This document shows, in pieces, positions 8,688-17,937 of a stretch of 64,000 nucleotides of DNA. Both the position numbers and the translations under genes were made by a program. The notes under the pieces are model-generated. The model saw only the letters and a program-made list of their open reading frames with translations, was not told where the DNA came from and made no database searches. This stretch comes from Pigmentibacter ruber. Lineage in GTDB: Bacteria; Bdellovibrionota_B; Oligoflexia; Silvanigrellales; Silvanigrellaceae. The stretch covers positions 1,488,001 through 1,552,000 of the forward strand of contig NZ_WSSC01000001.1 of the NCBI RefSeq assembly GCF_009792895.1. The letters run 5' to 3'. Position 1 is the stretch's first letter. Each line of letters starts with the position of its first letter.

Positions 8688-9530
8688 TTAACCAAATTTA
8701 CCATGCACATAATCTAAAGATTGTTTGTCCTTTGGATTTGAGAAAAAAGTTTTAGTATCAGAAGCTTCAACAATTTCACCATTTGTCATAAAAACTGTAT
8801 CATCACTAGCACGCATCGCCTGCTGCATATTGTGGGTTACCATGACAATTGTAAAATCTTTCTTTAGTTCCATAAGCAATTGTTCGATTTTTTGAGTTGA
8901 AATAGGATCTAAAGCTGAACAAGGCTCATCAAGTAATAAAATGTCTGGTTTTACAGCAATAGTACGGGCGATACACAGTCTTTGTTGTTGTCCACCTGAA
9001 AGACCTAAACCAGATGAATGTAAATGATCCTTAACTTCATCCCATAAAGCAGCTGAGCGTAGTGCCCATTCAACTCTTGCATGTAAATCTTTTTTACTAA
9101 GTTTTTCATGCATTTTTATGGCAAAAGAAATATTTTCAAATATTGACATTGGAAATGGAGTTGGTTTTTGGAACACCATTCCAACTTTTGTACGCAATTC
9201 ATTTAAGTCAATATTTGATTCTAAGATATTTTTCCCGTTTATCATAATATTGCCATAAGCTTTTTGCTCTGGATAAAGACTATAAATTCTATTTATAGTT
9301 CTTAATAAAGTTGATTTTCCTGAGCCTGAAGGACCAATTAAAGATGTAATTTTATTTTTCCTAAAGGAAATATTAATATTTTTTAATCTATGCTTATTTC
9401 CGTAGTAAAAATTTAGATCTTGAATAACTATTTGAGAACTATCTCTTAATACAACCAAATTATCTAACTCCCCAGTTGTAGCCTGACCGGAAAATGCTGC
9501 GCGTTTAAATAAATTAGAAAAAATACTCAT
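8688..9530 (-). CDS. pstB: Phosphate ABC transporter ATP-binding protein PstB
   Basis: The ATPase of the high-affinity phosphate importer. From the ATG at 9530 it is 280 residues long. It has the Walker A motif GPSGSGKST, a Q-loop in [15 protein letters not shown] (a PstB hallmark), the signature LSGGQQQRL, Walker B ILLLDEP and the H-loop VTHNM. The start at 9530 overlaps the pstA stop by four bases; the open frame extends further upstream but only into pstA. The N-terminal 30 residues before the ABC core are longer than in E. coli. It is the last gene of the pstSCAB unit; no phoU follows. Confidence 0.95.
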   Translation of the reverse strand: MSIFSNLFKRAAFSGQATTGELDNLVVLRDSSQIVIQDLNFYYGNKHRLKNINISFRKNKITSLIGPSGSGKSTLLRTINRIYSLYPEQKAYGNIMINGKNILESNIDLNELRTKVGMVFQKPTPFPMSIFENISFAIKMHEKLSKKDLHARVEWALRSAALWDEVKDHLHSSGLGLSGGQQQRLCIARTIAVKPDILLLDEPCSALDPISTQKIEQLLMELKKDFTIVMVTHNMQQAMRASDDTVFMTNGEIVEASDTKTFFSNPKDKQSLDYVHGKFG

Positions 9531-10375
9531 GAGCGTTTTCCCCCAGACTTTGTAAAGTAACGAGTTAAAATATTTAAAAATAAAACAAATACTGTTATTA
9601 GAAGCGCACCGCCCCATGCTAATTCTTGCCAATTATGATAAGGACTCATTGCAAATTGATAAATTGTCACAGGTAAATTAGCGATTGGTTGAGATAAACT
9701 GGTGCTCCAAAATTGATTATTTAATGATGTAAATAATAATGGTGCAGTTTCACCTGATATACGAGCAATAGAAAGAAGAATACCTGTGAGGATACCTTGT
9801 TTTGAAGCACGCCAAGCAATATGAATAATAACTCGCCATTTTGGCAACCCAAGTGCAATAGCAGCTTCTCTTAGTTCATTTGGAACTAAATTTAACATAT
9901 CTTCTGCACTACGAGTAATAATAGGACAAGCAATCATTGCTAACGATATAGCACCTGCAAATGCAGAATAATTACCCATCGGATGCACAACAACAGTATA
10001 AACAAATAACCCAACAATAATAGAAGGAGCACTTAACCAAACATCATTAACGAAACGAATAACCGAAGCTATTTTCTTTCCACGTGCATATTCTGAAAGA
10101 AAAGTTGCTGCAAGAATTCCTACAGGGGTAGCAACTGCTACAGCTGCTAAAGTAATAATTAAACTTCCTACAATAGCATTTCTCAAACCGCCTCCGATAG
10201 ATTCGGGGGCAGGTGTATCAATTGTAAAGAAATTTAGACTTAAAGCAGGAAGTCCATGATGAATTAGAGCATAAAAAATAGAACTTAAAACAGCAATTCC
10301 AAAAATAACTGATAAGTAACAGAGGTAATGAAAAATATTATTAGATATTCTTCTTGTAAGTTGTGTCTTTCTCAT
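9527..10375 (-). CDS. pstA: Phosphate ABC transporter permease PstA
   Basis: One of two inner-membrane permeases of the Pst importer, 282 residues with six predicted membrane helices. It has the family features [12 protein letters not shown] near residue 60 and the EAA loop [17 protein letters not shown], which contacts PstB. It starts two bases after the pstC stop and its own stop overlaps the pstB start. This tight spacing points to one polycistronic message. Confidence 0.95.
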   Translation of the reverse strand: MRKTQLTRRISNNIFHYLCYLSVIFGIAVLSSIFYALIHHGLPALSLNFFTIDTPAPESIGGGLRNAIVGSLIITLAAVAVATPVGILAATFLSEYARGKKIASVIRFVNDVWLSAPSIIVGLFVYTVVVHPMGNYSAFAGAISLAMIACPIITRSAEDMLNLVPNELREAAIALGLPKWRVIIHIAWRASKQGILTGILLSIARISGETAPLLFTSLNNQFWSTSLSQPIANLPVTIYQFAMSPYHNWQELAWGGALLITVFVLFLNILTRYFTKSGGKRS

Positions 10376-10377
10376 AT

Positions 10378-11295
10378 TTATGCTCCAGCCTTTTTTCTAT
10401 TAATACGCAACAAAAATAAGCGAGCAAATGCAAGAATAATGAAAGATAATACAAAAAGAATAACACCCAGTTCCAACAAAGATGCTGGATACAAATGGCC
10501 AGTTGCTTCATTAAATTCATTAGCAATTGAAGCAGAGATAGTTGTACCAGGCATAAATAGTGAACTTGTTAGTTGTTTAGAATTTCCAATAACAAAAGTA
10601 ACAGCCATAGTTTCGCCTAGAGCGCGACCTAGACCTAACATAATACTTCCAATCATCCCTTTTCTCACATAGGGAATGACAACTTTCCAAACCACTTCAA
10701 AGCGTGTAGCCCCCACCCCGTAAGCTGCCTCTTTTAATACTGCAGGAACAGAGCGAAACATATCAATTAAAGTAGAAGAAATATAAGGTATTATCATGAT
10801 TGCTAAAATAAGACCAGCTGTAAAAATACCGATTCCAAGAGGTGGTCCTCCAAACAATTCATTTAAAATAGGTATATTTTGACAAATGTCAGTTATAAAA
10901 GGTTGGATATAATTAGCTAAAAATGGAGCAAGAACCAGCAATCCCCACATTCCGTAGATTATACTTGGAATTCCTGCCATCAAATCAATTAATGTTCGAA
11001 CAGTTTTTGCTATTTTCCCTTGGGATATTTCTGAAATAAAAACAGCTATTCCTAAGCTCAAAGGAACACCCAAAAGCATTGCAATTATCGAGGTCATTAA
11101 AGTACCACAAATTGCACTTAATGCGCCAAAATGCCCCTGTACTGGATCCCACACATCACTCACTAGGAAATGAAATCCAAATTGATGGAGGGCTGGTGCG
11201 CTTGCAAAACACAAAGAAACTAAAACACACATCAATAACAAAAAGGCAAACCATGCAAACCCTTTAGTTATGTTTGAAAATAAAATGTCACCCAA
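10378..11295 (-). CDS. pstC: Phosphate ABC transporter permease PstC
   Basis: The partner permease of PstA, about 305 residues. It shows the PstC signatures WDPVQGHFGALSAICGTL and GIPSIIYGMWGL, the EAA loop VLKEAAYGVGATRFEV and the C-terminal ALGETMAV. No ATG is available; the TTG at 11295 lies nine bases after a GGAG and is preferred over the TTG at 11310, which would place that GGAG inside the gene. The gene follows pstS after about 50 bases. Confidence 0.94.
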   Translation of the reverse strand: MGDILFSNITKGFAWFAFLLLMCVLVSLCFASAPALHQFGFHFLVSDVWDPVQGHFGALSAICGTLMTSIIAMLLGVPLSLGIAVFISEISQGKIAKTVRTLIDLMAGIPSIIYGMWGLLVLAPFLANYIQPFITDICQNIPILNELFGGPPLGIGIFTAGLILAIMIIPYISSTLIDMFRSVPAVLKEAAYGVGATRFEVVWKVVIPYVRKGMIGSIMLGLGRALGETMAVTFVIGNSKQLTSSLFMPGTTISASIANEFNEATGHLYPASLLELGVILFVLSFIILAFARLFLLRINRKKAGA

Positions 11296-11344
11296 AATAC
11301 ATTTCTCCAACTAAACAAAAAACAACTCAATTGATTATGAAAAA

Positions 11345-12451
11345 TTATTTCCAAATAGCTACTTTGTCGTTACCTGACTTGATTTCATGCGTCCATTTTT
11401 TCTCTATAAAACGGTAAGTATTTTCAGGTATTGGGATATAATCTAAAGCTTGTGCGGACTCCGATCCCCTTTTAAAAGCAAAATCAAAAAACTTCAAGAC
11501 TTCTGTCCCAATTTTCGAATTCTTTTGTTCTTTTTTAATTAGAATAAATGTAGAGGCAGTCAAAGGCCAAGTCTCAGCACCTTTCTGATTTGCAAGGATT
11601 ACATTCATCCCTGGTGCTGTTTCCCAATTTGCGTTAATTGCAGCGGATTGCAATGCTTTTCGAAAAGCTTCACTGACTTTTTTCTCATCTGAAAAATCTT
11701 TTACAGTTAAGGAAGGCACTACTTTTCCATCAGCATTGATCATTCTGGCCCAAGATAATTTATTTTGCATTGCGTAAGCGTATTCAACATAACCAATGGA
11801 TCCAGGTGCTCGTTTTACCATTGTTGTGATGCCTTCATTTCCTTTACCACCAACTCCCATAACTCCTGAGGGCCAAGAAACTGCTGTCCCTACCCCAACT
11901 TTCCAAGCACCCATACCCGCTTTATCTAAAAAGTAAGTGAAATTGAATGTTGTGCCTGAAGCATCTGAGCGATAGACGACCAGAATATTTTTCTTTGGTA
12001 AAGTTAAGTTTGGATTTAAAGCTAAAATTTTAGGATCATTCCAAAATTTTATAGTTCCATTATAAATCTCAGCAATTACTTTGGCATCAAGAATAAGTTG
12101 GCCTTGACCCACCCCTGGGATATTCGTGACCATTACAATCCCACCAATAATAGCTGGGAATTGAAACAGTCCTTTTGCTTCTAATTCTGTAGGTTTTAAA
12201 GGCATATCTGACGCACCAAAATCAACAACATTGCCTTCAATTTGTTTAATTCCGGCACCTGAGCCCGTTGATTGATAATTAATCTTTGTGCCAAATTCAG
12301 TGTTATAATTAGCAGACCATTTGTAGAGAACAGGAGCTATAAAACTTGAACCCGCCCCAGTTACAAGGTCACTTGCGAAAGCCATTGGAAAGCTAGCTAG
12401 TGTGGTGAATAGGGCAGATATTTTTGCAATTTTATTTAGTACTGTCTGCAT
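11345..12451 (-). CDS. pstS: Periplasmic phosphate-binding protein PstS
   Basis: A 368-residue binding protein with a signal peptide (basic MQTVLNKIAK, hydrophobic core, cleavage after FPMAFA). The phosphate-binding signatures are present: TGAGSSFIAPVLYKW, YQSTGSGAGIKQI, VVYRSDASGTTFNFTYF and GSIGYVEYAYA. It delivers inorganic phosphate to PstCA. The start has an AGAGG ribosome binding site. It is first in the operon, with a leader of roughly 100-150 bases containing a terminator-like hairpin at 12478-12505. Confidence 0.96.
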   Translation of the reverse strand: MQTVLNKIAKISALFTTLASFPMAFASDLVTGAGSSFIAPVLYKWSANYNTEFGTKINYQSTGSGAGIKQIEGNVVDFGASDMPLKPTELEAKGLFQFPAIIGGIVMVTNIPGVGQGQLILDAKVIAEIYNGTIKFWNDPKILALNPNLTLPKKNILVVYRSDASGTTFNFTYFLDKAGMGAWKVGVGTAVSWPSGVMGVGGKGNEGITTMVKRAPGSIGYVEYAYAMQNKLSWARMINADGKVVPSLTVKDFSDEKKVSEAFRKALQSAAINANWETAPGMNVILANQKGAETWPLTASTFILIKKEQKNSKIGTEVLKFFDFAFKRGSESAQALDYIPIPENTYRFIEKKWTHEIKSGNDKVAIWK

Positions 12452-12477
12452 AAAGATAAACCTCTAATAATACAAAT

Positions 12478-12505
12478 AAAAAAAGGGAGCCACTTTTTCC
12501 CTCTT
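12478..12505 (-). terminator. Terminator-like hairpin in the pstS leader
   Basis: Read on the minus strand, AAGAGGGA pairs with TCCCTTTT (one G-U pair) around a 9-nt loop and runs into a seven-T tract. It has the form of a short intrinsic terminator but lies just 27 bases before the pstS start, with no minus-strand gene upstream. An attenuator, or a terminator protecting against readthrough, is possible. The stem is short, so confidence is limited. Confidence 0.4.
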
Positions 12506-12610
12506 CATTTATCTATCTGAGGGTTATTCTATTTTTATCTAATTTTGTACTTCAATGTTGTTAAAAGAATTTGGCTATAATGTGGCGTTAAACGGATCAA
12601 AAGAGACTTT

Positions 12611-12628
12611 TGACACAGAATCGTCACA
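12611..12628 (-). promoter_or_regulatory. Possible Pho box upstream of pstS
   Basis: On the minus strand TGTGACG and TGTGTCA stand as two imperfect 7-bp direct repeats separated by ATTC. This is the 7-4-7 layout of PhoB binding sites (consensus close to CTGTCAT). It is about 160 bases upstream of pstS. Matches to the consensus are partial and the nearest TATAAT-like sequence (12576-12581) is rather far away, so this is tentative. Confidence 0.35.
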
Positions 12629-12746
12629 AAATTTTAATAATCTAGATTTCTCTAGGCCAATTGCTCCAAATTCAAAATTAAGTATATTTAACAAGTTGGA
12701 AATCTTTTCTGAACTAAACTATTGAATGCTTTTAAAGGAAATTACA

Positions 12747-13406
12747 TTGAAAAAAAGAAATTACTTTTGCCTTTGGAGTGGCGGTCACGACTCTGCATTA
12801 ACTCTTTATCATGCTACGAAAAAAACTGATATTCTATGCCTTATCACTGCAATGCAGGATTATAGCAATCAAACAAAACCTAACTTCTTTTCTCCTGCCG
12901 TACTTAGAGCGCAGTCAGACCAGTTGAATATCCCACTATTAATCTATAATTCCGATACAGAAAACCACCTGGAGAGTTTTGCTAAAACTTTAGGCAGAAT
13001 AAAGAAACATGATCTCATAGGGGGTTTTTTTCCTTTCATAAACCAGCCAGAGCAAAAAAACGTTCTCTCGGAATTATGTCAATTGGAAAAAATAGATGCG
13101 TATTTTCCATTAGAAAATAGAGAAAAAGAAGCTCTGCTTTCTGAATTTATAGAACTTGGGTTTAAAGCAAAAATCATTGCTGTAAATGAGCGCTATTTAA
13201 CAAGAGACTTATTAAATAGAGATCTTGATAAAGAAACTCTAAATGAAATTCGATCCAGAAAAGTTGATTTGTTTGGTGAAAATTCTGAGTTTCAAACAAT
13301 TCTTTATGAAGCACCATATTTTAAACAATCCTTACAAATAAAAGAAGGTGATATCAATTTAAAAAATGGATACTGGGTTGTTGATGTTTCCATAACATCA
13401 AAATAA
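12747..13406 (+). CDS. PP-loop ATPase, Dph6/DUF71-like
   Basis: A member of the adenine-nucleotide alpha-hydrolase family related to diphthine-ammonia ligase (Dph6/DUF71). The PP-loop reads LWSGGHDSAL near the N-terminus, and the family's C-terminal signature appears as GENSEFQTILYEAPYF. Bacteria lack diphthamide, so the real substrate is unknown; these proteins are ATP-dependent amidating or ligating enzymes by analogy. The TTG at 12747 is preferred because AAAGGA lies seven bases upstream, whereas the ATG at 12726 has no ribosome binding site. The PP-loop has His where Lys is more usual. The gene is divergent from pstS. Confidence 0.75.
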   Translation: MKKRNYFCLWSGGHDSALTLYHATKKTDILCLITAMQDYSNQTKPNFFSPAVLRAQSDQLNIPLLIYNSDTENHLESFAKTLGRIKKHDLIGGFFPFINQPEQKNVLSELCQLEKIDAYFPLENREKEALLSEFIELGFKAKIIAVNERYLTRDLLNRDLDKETLNEIRSRKVDLFGENSEFQTILYEAPYFKQSLQIKEGDINLKNGYWVVDVSITSK

Positions 13407-13451
13407 GTATACTATCAATTGCTAAACTTTAAATTAGTTCGCCACGGCCAA

Positions 13452-14450
13452 TTAATTTATAAAGTCGTTAGATAGATACTCATTTGGAAAAGGAATATTT
13501 TTTATTAAATCTACTTTTTTCATCCATTTTGAATAAACTTCAAATTTTTTGAAATCTAAATATCCCCAATTGATATTCTTCCCTTTATATAAAGGAGCTA
13601 AATATTTCACAGATTCTTTAACTAATTTTGTATCTAGTTCTGGAAGAAGATTAAGCATTTCATTTGCAGCATCTATAGGATTATTTATAGAGTATTCAAA
13701 ACCTTTTTTTGTAGCTTGCATAAATAAATGAACTAATTTTGGATTATCTTTTATTAATTTATCACTAGTTATAATAAGGGGTGATGGTTTATTAAATTCA
13801 GCAAAATGTTCTGATGGACAATATGTTTCAACTTCTACTTTATTTAATTGAGCAGCTAATATATTCCAACCCTTATATTCCCATGTAAAATCCACATTTT
13901 TTAAAGTCGCTGGTAAAAAATCTTGAACACCAGTTGTAAGCATTTTAATCTTTGAAAAATCCGCACCATTTTTTTGCATAATAAAATTTAATGTTGCATT
14001 TTCTTCGGGACTCCCCCAACCACCATAACGTTTTCCTTCAAGTTGTTTTAATGATTTTACATTCAGAGATTTTCTCCATACAAAACAAGAAGTATCAACA
14101 CTTACAATACCTGCAATTGCTTTCACAGGGATTTTTGAATTTCTAGCATAAATTAAATTATTTGCATAACTTACACCGAAATCAGCCCTATTCATACCTA
14201 CTAATGCAGTTGATGTTGTTTGAGTGGGATTTAATATTTTTAATTCAATTCCATTTTCTTTATAAAATCCTTTAGATTTTGCTACATAAAATCCAATGTG
14301 ATTTGTATTTGGTTTCCAATCTAAGAGCAATGATACAGTAACCATTTTAGGTATTTGATTTGTATTTTTTATCTCTGTGCTAGCTAAAGCATAGCAAAAA
14401 CTTAATATTACAAAATTTACTACAATCAAACGCAAAAGAAAAAAATGCAT
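13452..14450 (-). CDS. NMT1/ThiY-type ABC substrate-binding protein
   Basis: A 332-residue periplasmic binding protein with a signal peptide (cleavage near YALAST). The NMT1/THI5-like fold is indicated by LLLDWKPNTNHIGFYVAKSKGFYKENGI near the mature N-terminus, ALVGMNRADFGVSYA and LEGKRYGGWGSPEEN. Relatives bind pyrimidine precursors of thiamine (ThiY) or sulfonates and nitrate. The WKPNTNH start resembles ThiY-like proteins most, but the ligand cannot be assigned. No matching permease or ATPase gene is adjacent, so it is an orphan binding protein or uses a distant transporter. Confidence 0.82.
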   Translation of the reverse strand: MHFFLLRLIVVNFVILSFCYALASTEIKNTNQIPKMVTVSLLLDWKPNTNHIGFYVAKSKGFYKENGIELKILNPTQTTSTALVGMNRADFGVSYANNLIYARNSKIPVKAIAGIVSVDTSCFVWRKSLNVKSLKQLEGKRYGGWGSPEENATLNFIMQKNGADFSKIKMLTTGVQDFLPATLKNVDFTWEYKGWNILAAQLNKVEVETYCPSEHFAEFNKPSPLIITSDKLIKDNPKLVHLFMQATKKGFEYSINNPIDAANEMLNLLPELDTKLVKESVKYLAPLYKGKNINWGYLDFKKFEVYSKWMKKVDLIKNIPFPNEYLSNDFIN

Positions 14451-14654
14451 AATAAACCTTTCAGGAAAAAATCTATCATCTTTCTAATAGCGACAAATTT
14501 AAAAGAATTCAATTGCAATTTTTTTTGGTTATTAAAAGTATTAATTAATTTTGCCATTTTTTTGACTTAATTTTAATCATTCTTTTATTCTATTATAATA
14601 TTTTCATTAAGAAACAATGGAATATTCTATTCTTATAGTAACTAGGAAGTTAGA

Positions 14655-15446
14655 ATGAAAATCAGTTTAAAATTTTTTTCTTTATTTCATTTTAATTTTA
14701 TTTTATTCTTTTTTTTATTAATAAAATCACAAATATCATATGCAAAATTTTTCGAAATTTATATTGATCTCAACCCACCTTACTCTACTTCTGTTCATAC
14801 TAAAAAAGGTTTATTCAGCGAAATTATAGATGAAGCATTAACCGCGGGTAACATTCCGCATCATTTCTTACTCAAGGGAGACAGAATCAAAAATTATAAT
14901 ATCCATAACGAAAATAGATTACTTTTATTTTATTACTTCAGAACACCGGAAAGAGAAAATAATTATAACTGGATAATCCCACTTTTTGATGACTACACGT
15001 GTCTCTTTAATCTTAGGACCTCAAAAGAAATAAGCAGTATAAATGCCCTCAAAGGACTTTCTCGAATAGGTACTATTAATGGCGGTGCTGGCGAAAGTAT
15101 TTTAAAATCATTCGGACTGGAAGGGCAGATATATTACTGTCGGGATGAAGATAGCTGTATTGATAGACTAAGGAAGAATGAAGTTGATGCCTGGATAACT
15201 CAAAAAATAAAGGCAAATTACTTTCTAAAAAAGTATAAAATTCAAAGCGAACTCAATAATTATTTCCAAATTTATGACAGTCAGGGATGGTTAGCAAGCT
15301 CATTAAATTTAACTCAAACTGATATTGATCTTCTTCGAAAGACTCTTCGTAAATTTATGGCTACATCGAAATTTTTAGCAATTTTAAAAAAATATGACGC
15401 AATTATGACTTCCAACAGTGATGAATTCAAAGATATCTATCAATAG
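14655..15446 (+). CDS. Family 3 extracellular solute-binding-like protein
   Basis: A 263-residue exported protein. A very hydrophobic signal peptide ends near ISYAK, and the mature part starts with FEIYIDLNPPYSTS, the strand-and-loop typical of amino-acid-binding (SBP_bac_3) proteins. Later elements are LKGLSRIGTINGGAGESIL and RLRKNEVDAWITQ, the hinge and second-lobe pattern. It lies just upstream of an amino-acid ABC transporter but in a separate transcription unit. Divergence from typical ArtJ/HisJ is large and the ligand is unknown. A sensory rather than transport role is possible. Confidence 0.65.
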   Translation: MKISLKFFSLFHFNFILFFFLLIKSQISYAKFFEIYIDLNPPYSTSVHTKKGLFSEIIDEALTAGNIPHHFLLKGDRIKNYNIHNENRLLLFYYFRTPERENNYNWIIPLFDDYTCLFNLRTSKEISSINALKGLSRIGTINGGAGESILKSFGLEGQIYYCRDEDSCIDRLRKNEVDAWITQKIKANYFLKKYKIQSELNNYFQIYDSQGWLASSLNLTQTDIDLLRKTLRKFMATSKFLAILKKYDAIMTSNSDEFKDIYQ

Positions 15447-15578
15447 AGATGCTGCCCGATAATTTTTGAAATCTTTTGTTTCCAAATCCTTTTATTTTAT
15501 GTTACCTGCAATTCCACGGTAAAAGAGAATACCCTTCTCATGGCTTCCCTCCTTTTGGAAAAAAATAGGAGTATTTAT

Positions 15579-16355
15579 ATGATGATAAGCCCAACAGGCG
15601 CATATATTTCTGTCAAAAATTTATCAAAAAAACATGGCAATTTAGAAGTTTTACGTAACGTAAACTTAGAAGTGACGCCAGGAGAACTTACTGTTTTAAT
15701 TGGGCCTTCTGGATGCGGGAAGTCTACACTATTACGTTGTCTAAACGGTTTAGAAACCTTAGATTCTGGGGAAATCATCATAAACGGAGTTGTATTAGAG
15801 AAAAACTCTACATCAACTCAATCGCAAAAAGATTTTGATAAAAAAGCACGCGCCATTAGAGAAAATGTTGGTATGGTATTTCAGAGTTTTAACCTTTTTC
15901 CTCACCTAACTCTCTTAGAAAATATAACAAAGGCACCAATAGTTGTAAAAAAAATGGATAAAAAACTAGCTAAGGAAAAAGCTAAAGAACTGCTAGCTAA
16001 AGTTGGTTTATATTCGCACGCAGACCACTATCCTTGTCAGCTTTCAGGTGGTCAACAGCAAAGAGCAGCAATAGCTCGTGCACTTGCTATGTCACCTAAA
16101 GCAATATTGTATGATGAACCTACATCTGCATTAGATCCAGGTCTAGTGCATGAAGTGTTGCAAGTTATGCGCACACTAGATGATGAAGGAATGACTCAAA
16201 TTGTTGTTACGCATGAAATGAGATTTGCTAAAGATGTAGCAGATCATATCGTACATATTCAAGAAGGTAAAATAGTTGAAATGGGAACTCCAGAACAAAT
16301 TTTTACCTCACCAGTTGATGAAAGAACACGTCATTTTTTAAGAAACTTTAACTGA
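15579..16355 (+). CDS. Polar amino-acid ABC transporter ATP-binding protein
   Basis: A GlnQ/ArtP-type ATPase of about 258 residues. Walker A is GPSGCGKST, followed by the LRCLNGLE segment typical of amino-acid importers, MVFQSFNLFPHLT, signature [15 protein letters not shown], Walker B ILYDEPTSALDP and VTHEMRFAKDVAD. The ATG at 15579 has AGGAG seven bases upstream; an upstream ATG at 15540 lacks one. It is followed 23 bases later by the fused binding protein/permease gene, so the two make a complete two-gene importer. Substrate specificity (glutamine, arginine, glutamate) is not readable. Confidence 0.92.
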   Translation: MMISPTGAYISVKNLSKKHGNLEVLRNVNLEVTPGELTVLIGPSGCGKSTLLRCLNGLETLDSGEIIINGVVLEKNSTSTQSQKDFDKKARAIRENVGMVFQSFNLFPHLTLLENITKAPIVVKKMDKKLAKEKAKELLAKVGLYSHADHYPCQLSGGQQQRAAIARALAMSPKAILYDEPTSALDPGLVHEVLQVMRTLDDEGMTQIVVTHEMRFAKDVADHIVHIQEGKIVEMGTPEQIFTSPVDERTRHFLRNFN

Positions 16356-16378
16356 GTAGGACTGGAGAAAATTATATA

Positions 16379-17929
16379 ATGAACGGAATTCGTTACTTTT
16401 TTGTTTCTTTAATCTGTTTAATTTTTATAACTAATTCCTTTGGAAAAGAAGATAAAAAAGTTTTACGATGGGGTAGTGATGCAAATAGTGGTGCTCCATA
16501 CGTCTTTCGTGATGCAAATAATCCTAATAAAATTATTGGTGTAGATGCTGACATAATCGAAGCTATAGCTAAACAACTCGATATGAAAGCAGAATTTGTT
16601 CAAAATCAATGGGATGGACTTATCCCAGGTTTGATAGCAGGAAATTACGATGTTGTTATTGATGGATTAGAAATTATTGAGGAAAGAAAACAATCAGTAA
16701 GTTTTTCTGACCCTTATTACATTACATCAGAGCAAATAGTCGTAAATAAACAAAATTACGAAATCCATAAGTTATCTGATCTCAGAGGTAAAAGAGTCGC
16801 TACTCTCCCAGCTTCACTGGCTTATCGTATTCTTGAAGATGTTGGCGATGTACAAATCAAAATATATGACGAAGAAGTAAACGCCTATGCAGATTTAGCT
16901 GCTGGAGATCGTCTTGATGCTGTTCTCCTAGATCTACCAATTGCGCAATACTATGCTAAACATAATCCAAAACTTAAATTTGTTGGCCCGCCTGTTGGAA
17001 GAATGGAGTATGGGGTTGCCTTTCGAAAAGAAGATAAAGAATTAAGAAAAAAGGTAAATAAGGCAATAGACGAACTGATTAAAAATGGGACTTTGCAAGC
17101 AATATTAGAAAATTGGAATTTATGGAATAAAGCCACTGCAGAAGCTTGGGGCTTATCAAGTGAATACAAAGCCGAACCTATTGCCTACCAAGAATATTTG
17201 AAACATATTGGCCTAGAAAGAACATGGACAGATAAAATAAAACAATACATTAGTTTCTTACCTTTACTTGGTAAAGGTGCGATAATGACATTACAAATAT
17301 CAATCCTTGCAATGTTCCTTGCAGTTACTTTAGGTCTTTTTATTGCATTGGTAAGACTATATGCTCCACCATTTTTTTCCAAATTAGCTCTAACATATGT
17401 TGAAATTATTCGCGGAACACCATTACTGATACAATTGTATATCATCTTTTATGGCCTTCCACATATTGGGATAAAATTAAGCCCTTTCTTCGCTGCCGTT
17501 TTAGGTCTAGGATTAAATTATGCTGCAAATGAAGCTGAAAATTACCGCGCAGGAATGACTTCCATTCCGCATAGCCAACAAGATGCTGCGTATGCATTAG
17601 GGATGTCTAGAATGGAATCTCTTCGCCATATTATTATACCACAAGCAGTAAGAGTTGTTATACCTCCAGTAACCAATGATTTTATCGCATTAATTAAGGA
17701 TTCTTCTTTAGTCTCCGTTATTACCTTAATTGAATTAACTACAATTTATAGTCAATTAGCTTCAACTTACTTTGACTACTTAGGAGTAGGTTTACTAGCT
17801 GCTTTAGTTTACTTTTTAATTGGCCTTCCATTTGCTAGACTTTCACGTTATGCAGAAAGACATTTTGCCGTTAATTCTAAAAAGAAATTTAATAAAAACT
17901 TTGACAACCAAGCAGAAGAGACTAACTAA
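16379..17929 (+). CDS. Fused amino-acid binding protein and ABC permease
   Basis: A 516-residue fusion. After a signal peptide (to about residue 22), residues 28-250 form a family 3 solute-binding domain (GVDADIIEAIAKQL, GLIPGLIAGNYDVVIDGLEI, DLRGKRVATLPAS). From about 290 a HisM/GlnP-type permease follows, with ITLQ-like first helix, EIIRGTPLLIQLYIIFYGLP and the EAA loop GMSRMESLRHIIIPQAVRVVIPP. Such fusions occur in lactic acid bacteria (GlnPH) and some Proteobacteria. One chain thus captures and transports the substrate, powered by the ATPase encoded just upstream. The two subunits probably form a homodimeric permease. Confidence 0.92.
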   Translation: MNGIRYFFVSLICLIFITNSFGKEDKKVLRWGSDANSGAPYVFRDANNPNKIIGVDADIIEAIAKQLDMKAEFVQNQWDGLIPGLIAGNYDVVIDGLEIIEERKQSVSFSDPYYITSEQIVVNKQNYEIHKLSDLRGKRVATLPASLAYRILEDVGDVQIKIYDEEVNAYADLAAGDRLDAVLLDLPIAQYYAKHNPKLKFVGPPVGRMEYGVAFRKEDKELRKKVNKAIDELIKNGTLQAILENWNLWNKATAEAWGLSSEYKAEPIAYQEYLKHIGLERTWTDKIKQYISFLPLLGKGAIMTLQISILAMFLAVTLGLFIALVRLYAPPFFSKLALTYVEIIRGTPLLIQLYIIFYGLPHIGIKLSPFFAAVLGLGLNYAANEAENYRAGMTSIPHSQQDAAYALGMSRMESLRHIIIPQAVRVVIPPVTNDFIALIKDSSLVSVITLIELTTIYSQLASTYFDYLGVGLLAALVYFLIGLPFARLSRYAERHFAVNSKKKFNKNFDNQAEETN

Positions 17930-17937
17930 ATTTACAA

